A stretch of DNA of 61,095 nucleotides from the NCBI GenBank assembly GCA_002753225.1, contig PDZS01000026.1, forward strand, positions 1 to 61,095, written 5' to 3'. The notes beneath the pieces were generated by a model. It saw only the letters and a program-made list of their open reading frames with translations. It was not told the origin of the DNA and searched no databases. Both the position numbers and the translations under genes were made by a program. Shown one piece after another: positions 34,325-42,855 of the stretch. The DNA is from Deltaproteobacteria bacterium YD0425bin51. Its GTDB lineage: Bacteria > Desulfobacterota > Desulfobacteria > Desulfobacterales > YD0425bin51. The stretch's first letter is position 1; every line of letters starts with the position of its first letter.

Positions 34325-37024
34325 CTATCCTTTTTTGAAAGCTTCCAAAGCAGCTTTTGCATCTTCATATAGATATGAAAACTTTTCAGGGTTTAAGTTT
34401 ATTGCTTCAATTAGATAATTATAAGCTTCTTCAAAGTTTCCTTTTTCTGCATAAATTGCTCCTAAATGAATTTTGGTTTCCGGTCTATCAGGCGATAGAG
34501 ATATTGCTTGAATTAAAAGCCTTTCCGCTGATTCCGTATCTCCTTTGTCAAATTCTAAAAGGCCTAATCTTTCTCTTGCTAATGCATTTAATGGATATTT
34601 TTTTATGAAGATTTTTAAAAATCTAGAAGCAACATCAGTCTCGTTTTTTTCTATAAGTTCGTCAGCTCGCAAGATTCCTTCTTCTTCATTATAAGCTAGT
34701 AAATCTGAAAGTTTTGTCATATCTTTTTGATATTTGCTAGTCATGTTTGTAGCTTCTAATAAGAGTTTATTTGCTTCTTCATGTTCAGGGAAACATGAAA
34801 GGATATCTTGACAATATGTAATTGCAAGGGGTAGGTTTATAAAACTGGATATATTATTTATGTGTATTCTTATTTGTGAAAGCTTTGTATCAACCCAATT
34901 GAACTCTTCAAAATCAAGAGGCTTTAAGTTTAGATTTTTGATTAAATCGTGTGCTTCTTTATATTGCTGCTTCTGAATAAGCGTTCTATATAAAAGCAAC
35001 AATGCTTCTTCGTCATTATTATCTATTTTTAAGGATTCTCTTAGTTTGTTTTCTGCTTCTATTGGGTCTTTATACTGGACATAGATATTCCCCAGAGCCT
35101 TTAGAATTCTCTTTTTTTGAGAGTCAAGCTGTATATTTTTTAGTTCTTTTAATAATTTTTTTTCTTCGGATAGTCTGTCAGCTAATTCATTTAAATCATG
35201 CGATAATTTATTTAACCCTTTAACTCTAACTTCAAGGCTTGTTTTTATAATTTTAAGTTTTTCAAACAATATCTTATTTTCAATGCGGTCATTATATATC
35301 TCACTTAGCCTTTGTAGTTCAGATTCTTGCTCTATTAATTCTCCTGCTATAATAGAATAGATATCATCTACATGAGCAGATGCTATTATATTTGACACTC
35401 TACCTATTTCATCAATGGAACGATTATAAATTTTAGCTGTTTCATTGGATATTCCATTTTTTATTCCTAGTTCTTTTTTTAGCGCTTTTAAACTTTTTTC
35501 AGATAGTTCAATTATTTTTTGTATTTCATGGGATATTTTTTTTATTCCTTTTATTTTTGCATTTATTTTAGCAATTGCTGTTGATATTTCGGGTTGTTTA
35601 TTTTTATTAAAAGAGGTTTCAACAATTTCTGGAATATTATTATTATATGGTAATGGAGATAAAAACGTTTCGAGATCGCAGGATGGAAGGCCATTAATTT
35701 TTGCACCTTTCTTATTTGCGTTAAAACATGGAACTTGATAACTTTTTATAAGTCCTTCTAAAACTGTTCTCATCCCTACAAATTGAGACATTGAAGGGAT
35801 AAGCTTTCCATCTATCCCTTCTACCCATGGACATTCATCTAAATTAATGGTTACAGGAATTCCCATACCTTCAGCATGAGATGCAAAGTCTGTATAAGCC
35901 AAATCAAATCCTGTAAAAATAATAGGTGAAGCGCAGCTATGAACAGCCATAAAAAAAGCGATATGAGCTACTCCCTGCATCTTTGGTCCTTGCGCCCATT
36001 CCCCCCATAGATCACGCATATCTGATAAAAAACCATTAGATCTGGACATGAAGAATTTTTTTGTACACTTATAAGATTTAACAGTAAGCGGATTTACTCC
36101 ATCTAAATAAAATAGAGGGATATTATCGGTTTGGTCTATTATGCACCGAATTTTTTCATAGCATTCTTCTGAATAATCTAATGTTACAAGAATATGAGGA
36201 GATAACCCGTTTTTAATCAAAACTGGTAATGCAGAATCTACAGCTATAAGGAATGCCTTATTATAAAATTTTTTTAAAATAGGAATAGATTCTTTTAAGG
36301 AAGGTCCAGCGCCAATAATTACTGCTGGCAGACCTTGCATAGAATTTTTCAAAGCCTCTATATTAGCAGATTTTAAAATAGTTGAAGTATTTATTATGAT
36401 ATTTTCATAAACTTTTTTACCTATTATTTTTTGTGAAGATATGGTCATTGCAACAGCATCTGCCTGCTCAGTGATTTTATGCGCTATTTGTTGATAAAAA
36501 GATGGAAACAATGATCTTTCAGGTTCATACGTTGTTACAGACATTCCATATCTATTTATAGCAATAGTATTCTGGGAGAAAATTTTTTCAAAATTTTCTT
36601 CAATACTAAGCGTAATAATAACTCTATCTGACTCTAACAATAGCTTTAAATCAACATGACTTAAAGCTGCTTCAAATATTTTTGGGCTTGCTTCTATAAT
36701 AAGTAAACGGGAATTATGGTCATTTTTTATTATTTCTAAAGGGAGATACCCAAGTCCCATTCCCATAATAACTCTTAGTTCTCCGCTTTTGATATTTATC
36801 CCTTTTAAAATATCCTGTGCTTCAATCCAAGGATTTGAAAGACTATGGAGAAGGACTTCAGTTCCTGTTTTTTTTACTTTAGCAGTTGCTGTAAAATCTT
36901 TGGATTGAGTTTCAATGATTTTTATTTCTGTAGTATCAGTTGGTAAAAGAGAATATAATGTTTTAAGTAGGTTGGGGTTCCTTTTTTGCAAAATGGAAAG
37001 ATTTTGTTTTAAAATATTATTCAC
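34325..37024 (-). CDS. Maf-type (DUF115) flagellin glycosyltransferase homologue with C-terminal TPRs, first of three
   Basis: The 899-residue protein begins at ATG 37024. It shows GELRVIMGMGLGYLPLEII, PAVIIGAGPSLKESIPILKKF, VDSALPVLIKNGLSPHILVTLDYS, and GVAHIAFFMAVHSCASPIIFTGFDLAYTDF, then a coiled coil and TPRs ending at PEKFSYLYEDAKAALEAFKKG. It is the promoter-proximal gene of the Maf/che block and is 11 bp from the next copy. Three tandem copies suggest either several acceptor sites or several donor sugars. The catalytic residues of this family are not settled enough to check here. Confidence 0.85.
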   Translation of the reverse strand: MNNILKQNLSILQKRNPNLLKTLYSLLPTDTTEIKIIETQSKDFTATAKVKKTGTEVLLHSLSNPWIEAQDILKGINIKSGELRVIMGMGLGYLPLEIIKNDHNSRLLIIEASPKIFEAALSHVDLKLLLESDRVIITLSIEENFEKIFSQNTIAINRYGMSVTTYEPERSLFPSFYQQIAHKITEQADAVAMTISSQKIIGKKVYENIIINTSTILKSANIEALKNSMQGLPAVIIGAGPSLKESIPILKKFYNKAFLIAVDSALPVLIKNGLSPHILVTLDYSEECYEKIRCIIDQTDNIPLFYLDGVNPLTVKSYKCTKKFFMSRSNGFLSDMRDLWGEWAQGPKMQGVAHIAFFMAVHSCASPIIFTGFDLAYTDFASHAEGMGIPVTINLDECPWVEGIDGKLIPSMSQFVGMRTVLEGLIKSYQVPCFNANKKGAKINGLPSCDLETFLSPLPYNNNIPEIVETSFNKNKQPEISTAIAKINAKIKGIKKISHEIQKIIELSEKSLKALKKELGIKNGISNETAKIYNRSIDEIGRVSNIIASAHVDDIYSIIAGELIEQESELQRLSEIYNDRIENKILFEKLKIIKTSLEVRVKGLNKLSHDLNELADRLSEEKKLLKELKNIQLDSQKKRILKALGNIYVQYKDPIEAENKLRESLKIDNNDEEALLLLYRTLIQKQQYKEAHDLIKNLNLKPLDFEEFNWVDTKLSQIRIHINNISSFINLPLAITYCQDILSCFPEHEEANKLLLEATNMTSKYQKDMTKLSDLLAYNEEEGILRADELIEKNETDVASRFLKIFIKKYPLNALARERLGLLEFDKGDTESAERLLIQAISLSPDRPETKIHLGAIYAEKGNFEEAYNYLIEAINLNPEKFSYLYEDAKAALEAFKKG

Positions 37025-37252
37025 TTAGGCAGTCCTTTCATCAGGCTAGTAAGCTCTTGATTAGCTGATTGAATGATTGATTTTTACTATATATTATGGT
37101 TCTTTTCATTTCAATACATTTATGGCGTATGGGATTTTAGGATAAAGTTATCGATTTAATAAAGGGGTGTGAGTTTTTTGAAAGGAAAAGATGGAGCAAA
37201 AAGAATAGAAGATATTGCAGAAAGGAAGATTCAATAAAATGAATTGCTTGTT
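37025..37252. other. 228-bp gap between the Maf/che block and the second glycan block
   Basis: This is the longest stretch without a convincing gene. It holds a plausible sigma-70-type promoter on the - strand (see separate entry) about 60 bases before the Maf start, and AT-rich sequence. A tiny + strand frame at 37169-37237 (22 codons) reads like protein, but its putative ribosome-binding site is too close to the start. No hairpin terminator for the glycan block is obvious. Confidence 0.6.
37086..37114 (-). promoter_or_regulatory. Candidate sigma-70 promoter for the Maf/che block
   Basis: On the - strand TTGAAA (37114-37109) and TATAGT (37091-37086) are separated by 17 bases, about 60 bases ahead of the ATG at 37024. 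The match to -35/-10 consensus is good, but AT-rich DNA gives chance matches. I saw no sigma-28 or sigma-54 site here, which would have been expected for a purely late flagellar gene. Confidence 0.4.
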
Positions 37253-38593
37253 CTATAATAGAGATGCAAAGCTCGAGATCACATCTTTATTATTATCCAT
37301 TCTATCTTTTAAAAAGAAGAGTAATTCATTATCAAAAGATGTACAATTTATAGAAAAATCAGTGGCATCTCCAAGTGATTGAATAAAAGCTTCTTCATTT
37401 CCAATAATATGTTTCATTTGTTCATAAAGGGGAGTACACGGATAAGGTGTGGCAAAAAAAGAAGGGCAGTTTATATTCATTTCTCGTTTAAAATTTATTG
37501 TTTCTTGAATAGTTTCAAGGGATTCACTTGGATATCCAAAAATGAAAGTAGTATTGGCATATATAGAGGCTTTACGTGTATTGATAATAGCTTCTTTGGC
37601 TTGACTTACAGTCACTCGTTTATTCATTGCGTCTAAAATCTTCTGGCTTCCTGATTCAATTCCATATCCAATCCATACACAACCAACTTCAGCCATACGG
37701 TTTAGGATTTCTTGTTTAGCACTAGTAACACGACCATGACATCCCCAGGTGATTGGGAATTTTTTCTTTTCCATAAGATCACAAAATTCAAGAAGACGTT
37801 TTTCTGAAGCCATCATATTGTCATCGACAAATCCAATAAAGTCTACTCTGTATTGATCTACCAAAACTTCAATTTCTTCAATAACGTTTTTAGCAGAACG
37901 AAAACGATAATCAGAATTGCCAAACAGATGATAGCAAAAATTACATGCAAATGGGCAACCTCGGCTTGAAATAATATTCATACTTCGCGTTACTTTTATT
38001 CCCTCTTTAAAAGATGAAGAATTGACTGCATTTGTTCCCCAAATTGGATTTTTCAAATAGATTTCCATTGGCAAAAGATCCCATGCAGGAAATGGAATGC
38101 TATCCAAGTTTTTAATATTTTTTCTTTTAGGATTTACAATTACATTAGCATTCTGACGAAAAGAAATGCCATCAATTTCATTCAAATTTTTGCCTGATTG
38201 AAGGGTTTGGCAAAGATTTAACATGGTATCTTCACCTTCACCATGGACAGTTATATCTACATCTGTTTTATTGAATAAAAAAGTGCTATTCGATGTTGCA
38301 AGCCCTCCACCAGAAATGATAATACCATCTGGCTTTATATTTTTAATCTCTGTTATTAGCCATTTTTGAAATTGATAAGTGGTTATAAGTCCTGATATTC
38401 CTATAATATCCCATTTTTTTTTACTTAATGTTGTTATGATTTCATTTTTGGAAGGTCTTAATGCATTGATGTCGTAAATCTCTACGTCAAATCCGTATTC
38501 TCTTAGTGTACTAGCAATGGTTGCCAGTCCATAAGGGATACAACTTGGATTTGCTTTGAGGCGAATAGGGGAATTAATTAAGATAATTTTCAT
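37253..38593 (-). CDS. B12-binding-domain radical SAM protein
   Basis: The 446-residue protein has an N-terminal cobalamin-binding-type domain (IPYGLATIASTLREYGFDVEI, IIISGGGLATSN, VHGEGEDTM) and a radical SAM barrel with C213-x3-C217-x2-C220 (GCPFACNFC). GFVDDNMMASEKRLLEFCDLM, YGIESGSQKILDAMNKR and FIFGYPSESLETIQETI follow. It is close in layout to the enzymes at 42856 and 53878. This class includes C-methyltransferases and ring-contracting enzymes; no DxHxxG is seen. It overlaps the upstream GT2 gene by 4 bp and is the last gene of region E. Confidence 0.87.
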   Translation of the reverse strand: MKIILINSPIRLKANPSCIPYGLATIASTLREYGFDVEIYDINALRPSKNEIITTLSKKKWDIIGISGLITTYQFQKWLITEIKNIKPDGIIISGGGLATSNSTFLFNKTDVDITVHGEGEDTMLNLCQTLQSGKNLNEIDGISFRQNANVIVNPKRKNIKNLDSIPFPAWDLLPMEIYLKNPIWGTNAVNSSSFKEGIKVTRSMNIISSRGCPFACNFCYHLFGNSDYRFRSAKNVIEEIEVLVDQYRVDFIGFVDDNMMASEKRLLEFCDLMEKKKFPITWGCHGRVTSAKQEILNRMAEVGCVWIGYGIESGSQKILDAMNKRVTVSQAKEAIINTRKASIYANTTFIFGYPSESLETIQETINFKREMNINCPSFFATPYPCTPLYEQMKHIIGNEEAFIQSLGDATDFSINCTSFDNELLFFLKDRMDNNKDVISSFASLL

Positions 38594-39387
38594 AAATTTG
38601 CAAGAAAAGCTCTAGCTCTCATAGCACATTTTTTAGATTCTTCAATTAGATTTTGATACCTCTTATCAGTATGTTGGCCAGTTTTTCTCAATTGTCCATG
38701 ATATCGGATAGAATATAGAATTTTTGGGACGTGATAGAATTTAGCACCTGCCATGGCAAACCTGAGATAATGATCATAGTCGTTTGCCGATTGATATGCT
38801 TCATCCATTAATCCAACACTTTTATGCCATTTTGTTTTATATAGATGACTTACCCCAAGATGATACCAGATCGCAAAGCATGATTTAAAATTATAATCTG
38901 GTAATAGCATCTGGCGTATAATTCTCCCTTTATCGTCTACTACGTTCATGTCTGAGTAAACAAAATCTGCCTTGTTGGCTTCAAGTGCTGTAACCAACTC
39001 TTCGATCATATGGGGATGGGGAAGATCATCCCCTACTATATAAGTACAGTATGTTCCAGTGGCTCGCTTCAATCCTTCATTATAAGTGCATGTTGCTCCT
39101 ATATCATTTTCAAATGTCAAAATTTCAACTGTCCGATTTGTCGGATAAACTTTTATAGATTTTCGAACTATTTTTCCTTTTTCATCCATTTCTTGAATCG
39201 GTTCACATGAACGAGTTGCAATTTCATGCATCAAGCCTTTTAGATAGGCTTTAGTGTCATCAGTTGATCCCCCATCAACTATAATAATCTCCAAGCACGG
39301 ATAAGTCTGAAAAAGACAATGATCAATACAGGCAGGTAAATAGCTAAATTGATTGAACGTCGGAATTATTATACTTACTTTTTCCAT
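38590..39387 (-). CDS. Glycosyltransferase family 2
   Basis: The protein is about 265 residues from the ATG at 39387, whose MEKVSIIIPTFNQ is the standard GT2 opening. A frame start at 39462 would overlap the methyltransferase by 50 bp and adds a non-family leader. LEIIIVDGGSTDDTKAYL, VGDDLPHPHM and the later FYHVPKILYSIRYHG fit a GT-A fold inverting transferase with its DXD-like metal site. It likely adds a sugar at the cytoplasmic face of the membrane. The acceptor is unknown. Confidence 0.83.
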   Translation of the reverse strand: MEKVSIIIPTFNQFSYLPACIDHCLFQTYPCLEIIIVDGGSTDDTKAYLKGLMHEIATRSCEPIQEMDEKGKIVRKSIKVYPTNRTVEILTFENDIGATCTYNEGLKRATGTYCTYIVGDDLPHPHMIEELVTALEANKADFVYSDMNVVDDKGRIIRQMLLPDYNFKSCFAIWYHLGVSHLYKTKWHKSVGLMDEAYQSANDYDHYLRFAMAGAKFYHVPKILYSIRYHGQLRKTGQHTDKRYQNLIEESKKCAMRARAFLANL

Positions 39388-39412
39388 AGAAATGTTAACC
39401 CCATAACAAGCT

Positions 39413-40123
39413 TCATTTAACAATAGAGAATCCCAATGTGATGTAAGGACCATAAAAGTCACTCAGAAATGTATCCTGATTTTGGAATGTTTTTTCTATA
39501 TCAAAATTAAAGGAATGGTTTACTGGAATAAAATCAGTTTTAATCAAGTCCGCAAAAATATCCCATTGAGAAAATAAGGGTTTCCATTTAGGTCCGCCAT
39601 AAATATCAATAGTGAAAACCAGAGAGCCCCCTGGCTTTAGACAACGTCTCATTTCTAAAAGAGCAGGTCTAGCTCCTAGTGGATTAAACAGGGTATGTAA
39701 TTCGGGATTATCCGGATTTTGAGTAGGGCATACAATATGCTCCAGCACGCTTATACACATAATACAGTCAAACGTATTGTCGTCAAAAGACATCCTCCTG
39801 ACATCCATAATACGGTATTTTTCAGAAACGTTGCCTGCATCCGCCCCCCAAAATAATTTGTCTGCCCATTGTCGTTTTTCAATGTCAATATAAACAACTT
39901 CGTGATCAAGTGATTCGATATAACTGGTATAGGGGAAAGTAAAATCAGGAGCAACATCTAACACCTTAAGTTTTTTGCGGTGAAGCAAACCGCTATTTTT
40001 TATTGCCCAGGGGTATTCCCAATGGCGTGAACCAAAAGGTTTATTTCCGCAACAGTTGCGGCATAGTTCGGATTCTCGATACTCATTGATCTCATTTCGA
40101 GTAGCAAAGGCAAAATGGTTCAT
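39413..40123 (-). CDS. Class I SAM-dependent methyltransferase
   Basis: The 236-residue protein has a short CRNCCG cysteine motif near residue 21 and a methyltransferase fold: KVLDVAPDFTFPYTSY (motif I, unusual because a proline and acidic residues replace the glycine-rich loop), VYIDIEKRQWA, FDCIMCISVLEHI, and MRRCLKPGGSLVFTID. It fits methyltransferase type 11 proteins of glycan islands. The altered glycine-rich loop leaves SAM binding less certain. It overlaps the GT4 gene by 4 bp. Confidence 0.78.
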   Translation of the reverse strand: MNHFAFATRNEINEYRESELCRNCCGNKPFGSRHWEYPWAIKNSGLLHRKKLKVLDVAPDFTFPYTSYIESLDHEVVYIDIEKRQWADKLFWGADAGNVSEKYRIMDVRRMSFDDNTFDCIMCISVLEHIVCPTQNPDNPELHTLFNPLGARPALLEMRRCLKPGGSLVFTIDIYGGPKWKPLFSQWDIFADLIKTDFIPVNHSFNFDIEKTFQNQDTFLSDFYGPYITLGFSIVK

Positions 40124-41256
40124 TGTATAATCTTTCTTATGGATTGCAGCAATTTATTAATGAAAGGTTTAATATCAATATTGTTTTCATAAAATTGACG
40201 GTTATTGTGTCCCATTTTTGATAGGTTTTTCTCCACATAAAGTAACGCGTCATTAATAGATTGAATATCAGGTATGCATAGACCATTATTATAATGTTTG
40301 AAAATTTTTTGATATGAAGGTAAATCGCTTGCGATAACAGGTTTACCATGACGGGCGAAATAGGAAAATTTGCCTGAACTCAAACCAATATGGTAGAGGT
40401 TTTTTTGTGTATATTTAGTTGGAGACTGCTTGTACAAAACCAGCCCGATATCAGAGGAAGAAATAATTTCACCGTATTTATCATAGGGAAGCGGATGCGT
40501 GGAAAAAAAAATTTTATCTGAAAAGTATCGATTTATATTTTCAGATACAAAATCGCCACTTTGAGGAATATGACGGGTATGGATCACAAGAACAAACTGA
40601 TCATCCCATTTAAGAGCTGAACTTAATAGTTCTTCTCCATGTGTCCATGTATCGAAGCTGCCAGCGTGAAGCACAATTTTTTTTCCTGCAGGGATAAATA
40701 ATTTTTTACGCAAATAATTATTAGTATAAACTTTTTCATTATCCTTTGGAGAATTAGGTAGATAGATAAATTTCCCCATAGGCAGGGAATTTTCTTTTGC
40801 AAGTAAATTCCCTCTTTCTTCATCCTGAATAATAATCAATTGAGCTATTCTAGTTCCTTGAATTTCAATTTTTTTTAGACGAATATCTTCTTCATTGGTT
40901 AATTCATCCATAAAAGTGAGCTCGCAAGATAAATAGATCAGTGGAATATTAAAACGTTTGGAATGTGGGAGAGCGACATAAAGCCCTTGCATATCTACTG
41001 CTATTATAAAGGAGTAAGGGGCGTTAATCTGCTGCTCATCTATAAATTCTATTGTCTCTTTAGCACAATTTTTCCAGGAACTAACAGCAAAGCATTTGAC
41101 TGAATCTTTTGGGAAATCTGGAGGGAGCAAAAAATCCCGAGTCTCATGGATTAAATCGATTTGGAAATTATTTTGTATGAGGCTTCTTATGATTTCCATC
41201 TGTGTAGGGCTGGTGTCAATATCTGCCCAGAAATGAAAATATAGACATTTTTTCAT
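40120..41256 (-). CDS. GT-B glycosyltransferase (family 4-like)
   Basis: The 378-residue protein has the two-domain GT-B look. The N-terminal half has YFHFWADIDTSPTQMEIIRSLI and a WKNCAKETIEFIDEQQ helix. The C-terminal half has KKIVLHAGSFDTWTHGEELLSSAL, SSDIGLVLYKQSPTKYTQKNLYHIGLSSGKFSYFARHGKPVIASDLPSYQ, a glycogen-phosphorylase-like donor-binding region. Families of this kind build surface polysaccharides. It overlaps the methyltransferase by 4 bp and is 3 bp from the YdcF-like gene. Confidence 0.82.
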   Translation of the reverse strand: MKKCLYFHFWADIDTSPTQMEIIRSLIQNNFQIDLIHETRDFLLPPDFPKDSVKCFAVSSWKNCAKETIEFIDEQQINAPYSFIIAVDMQGLYVALPHSKRFNIPLIYLSCELTFMDELTNEEDIRLKKIEIQGTRIAQLIIIQDEERGNLLAKENSLPMGKFIYLPNSPKDNEKVYTNNYLRKKLFIPAGKKIVLHAGSFDTWTHGEELLSSALKWDDQFVLVIHTRHIPQSGDFVSENINRYFSDKIFFSTHPLPYDKYGEIISSSDIGLVLYKQSPTKYTQKNLYHIGLSSGKFSYFARHGKPVIASDLPSYQKIFKHYNNGLCIPDIQSINDALLYVEKNLSKMGHNNRQFYENNIDIKPFINKLLQSIRKIIQ

Positions 41257-41259
41257 TGA

Positions 41260-41904
41260 TCAGGCATAACCCTTCAATTTAAAATAACATATAGCTAAAT
41301 ATTCTCTTATTATTATTTGAAATAATTCTAATCTTTCAGACCAGATTTTGGGTGTTAATTCATAAGGATCAGCAGATATTACTTTAGCGTCAATTCCCTT
41401 TTTCTTAAGGATTGCTTTTACGCGATACGTGTGAAAAGATGAGGTAACAAAAAGACTTTGGTTAAAATTATAAGTTTTCTCAAACTTTTTAATAACTCCT
41501 GTTATATCGTTATAAGTATTGATTGTATCGTCTTGGATTAGAATATCTTCTGAAGGAATTCCAAAAAGAACTAAAGTATTTTTCATAATTTCGGCAATTG
41601 ATTTATTGATTCTTTCAAAATATATTCCTCCGGCGCAAACAATTTTTTTTGCGTATCCTTGTTTATATAGTTCTATCCCTTTTTTTAAACGGATCAGAGT
41701 AGCTATCCCTGGAAATCCTATTTCATATGCTTCACTGGACAAAATAATTATTATTTCAGCTTTTTGAGGTTGTTCCCCTATATTTAGGGGTTTATATAAC
41801 TGTTCGGTGATAGGAAAACAAATAATTAAAAAAAGTAATATATTTAATATTAAGCTGATCCAAAAGATTAAGACTTTAACATTTTTAACCCTCTGGGATG
41901 TCAT
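41260..41904 (-). CDS. YdcF/SanA-like DUF218 membrane-anchored protein
   Basis: The 214-residue protein has one N-terminal transmembrane helix (VLIFWISLILNILLFLIICF) and a DUF218 domain: IIIILSSEAYEIGFPGIATLIRLKKGIELYKQGYAKKIVCAGG, DTINTYNDITGVIKK and LFVTSSFHTYRVKAIL. DUF218 proteins such as ElyC and SanA act at the cell envelope, and some affect lipid-carrier recycling or O-antigen. Here it sits between two glycosyltransferase genes, suggesting a role in periplasmic glycan handling. The precise function is unknown. Confidence 0.82.
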   Translation of the reverse strand: MTSQRVKNVKVLIFWISLILNILLFLIICFPITEQLYKPLNIGEQPQKAEIIIILSSEAYEIGFPGIATLIRLKKGIELYKQGYAKKIVCAGGIYFERINKSIAEIMKNTLVLFGIPSEDILIQDDTINTYNDITGVIKKFEKTYNFNQSLFVTSSFHTYRVKAILKKKGIDAKVISADPYELTPKIWSERLELFQIIIREYLAICYFKLKGYA

Positions 41905-42788
41905 AAGTAATTATCTTTTATTATCCATTCCAGCAATGATGGATCTTTAATAACCTCTTCACGGTGGTAAATCATTCCTTTTTTATAAGCATCGTTTATC
42001 TTTAGAAAAATTGGATCTGAAAGCTTTCCTGCCTTCCTGATTTCAGAATAAGAAGCAGATATCCCTTGTCTAAAAGAACGCTCACAAATATATTCCAGTG
42101 TTAACTTTTCCTTTGTGATCATATGATGAGCAACAGCTATAGGGTCATACATGCAAACATAATTCATTGCTTTGAATCGATTATAAAAACCTGTTTCACC
42201 ATCACCACGGTATTTTATAAGTTCAGAGGGCATACCATCAGGATTAAATCCCTTTAAATCAATGACTATTTGTCTTTTAATAAAACTATTGCCGCCAGGT
42301 ATCATGTCTGGTTTTACTATTTGCATTTCTTTGCCAAGATCAAGAAGCCCCCAGTGACCAGATATCTTGCCGTCATAAATAATATACGCCCACTCTGGAA
42401 TTGATCCCTCCCATATGGGTAAAATTTTTCCTGCAACTGCATCTGCTTGGTTCTGACGAATAAGCTCTACACCTCTAATCCAATGCTCTGAAACAGTCAT
42501 ATCATCATCTAAATAAGCAAGGATGCTCCCTTTAGCTTCTTTTGCACCTGTGTTTCTCCCATTGTGAAGACCTGGCACAGGTTCAAATAAATATTTTAGC
42601 GGCACAGGGAAAAGAGGTAATAATTGCTCATATACCTGCCTAGTAGCATCAGTTGAACCATTATCAATAATCAGTACTTCCCATTCAAAATCTGTTTGAA
42701 CCTCTTTCGCAAGGGACTCGAGCAGATGATACAAAAATACAGAACGGTTTCGTGTTGGAATTATTACAGATAACAGCATGTTATGCAT
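41901..42788 (-). CDS. Glycosyltransferase family 2
   Basis: The 295-residue protein has a clear GT2 opening, LLSVIIPTRNRSVFLYHLLESL, then WEVLIIDNGSTDATRQVYEQ and the metal site ILAYLDDDMTVSEHWIRG. GLHNGRNTGAKEAKG and PDMIPGGNSFIKRQIV are also typical. It should transfer an activated sugar to a lipid or protein-linked acceptor. It overlaps the DUF218 gene by 4 bp. A 67-bp gap with no clear feature separates it from the next gene upstream. Confidence 0.87.
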   Translation of the reverse strand: MHNMLLSVIIPTRNRSVFLYHLLESLAKEVQTDFEWEVLIIDNGSTDATRQVYEQLLPLFPVPLKYLFEPVPGLHNGRNTGAKEAKGSILAYLDDDMTVSEHWIRGVELIRQNQADAVAGKILPIWEGSIPEWAYIIYDGKISGHWGLLDLGKEMQIVKPDMIPGGNSFIKRQIVIDLKGFNPDGMPSELIKYRGDGETGFYNRFKAMNYVCMYDPIAVAHHMITKEKLTLEYICERSFRQGISASYSEIRKAGKLSDPIFLKINDAYKKGMIYHREEVIKDPSLLEWIIKDNYL

Positions 42789-42855
42789 AAACTTTGCCTA
42801 TAGTTAGATTTTTAAGATAAAATTGACGCAATTTTTCTCTCTCATTTTGTTCCAA

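Noticed and set aside
37140..37160. TCGATAA near 37,150 as a sigma-28 flagellar promoter -10.
   Set aside because: The -35 (TAAA at about 15 bases) is not found, and the match to GCCGATAA is poor.
37169..37237. A 22-codon + strand frame starting GTG in the 228-bp gap.
   Set aside because: It reads like a protein end, but AAGGGG is too close to the GTG, there is no upstream continuation, and no family is recognisable. It could be a gene remnant.
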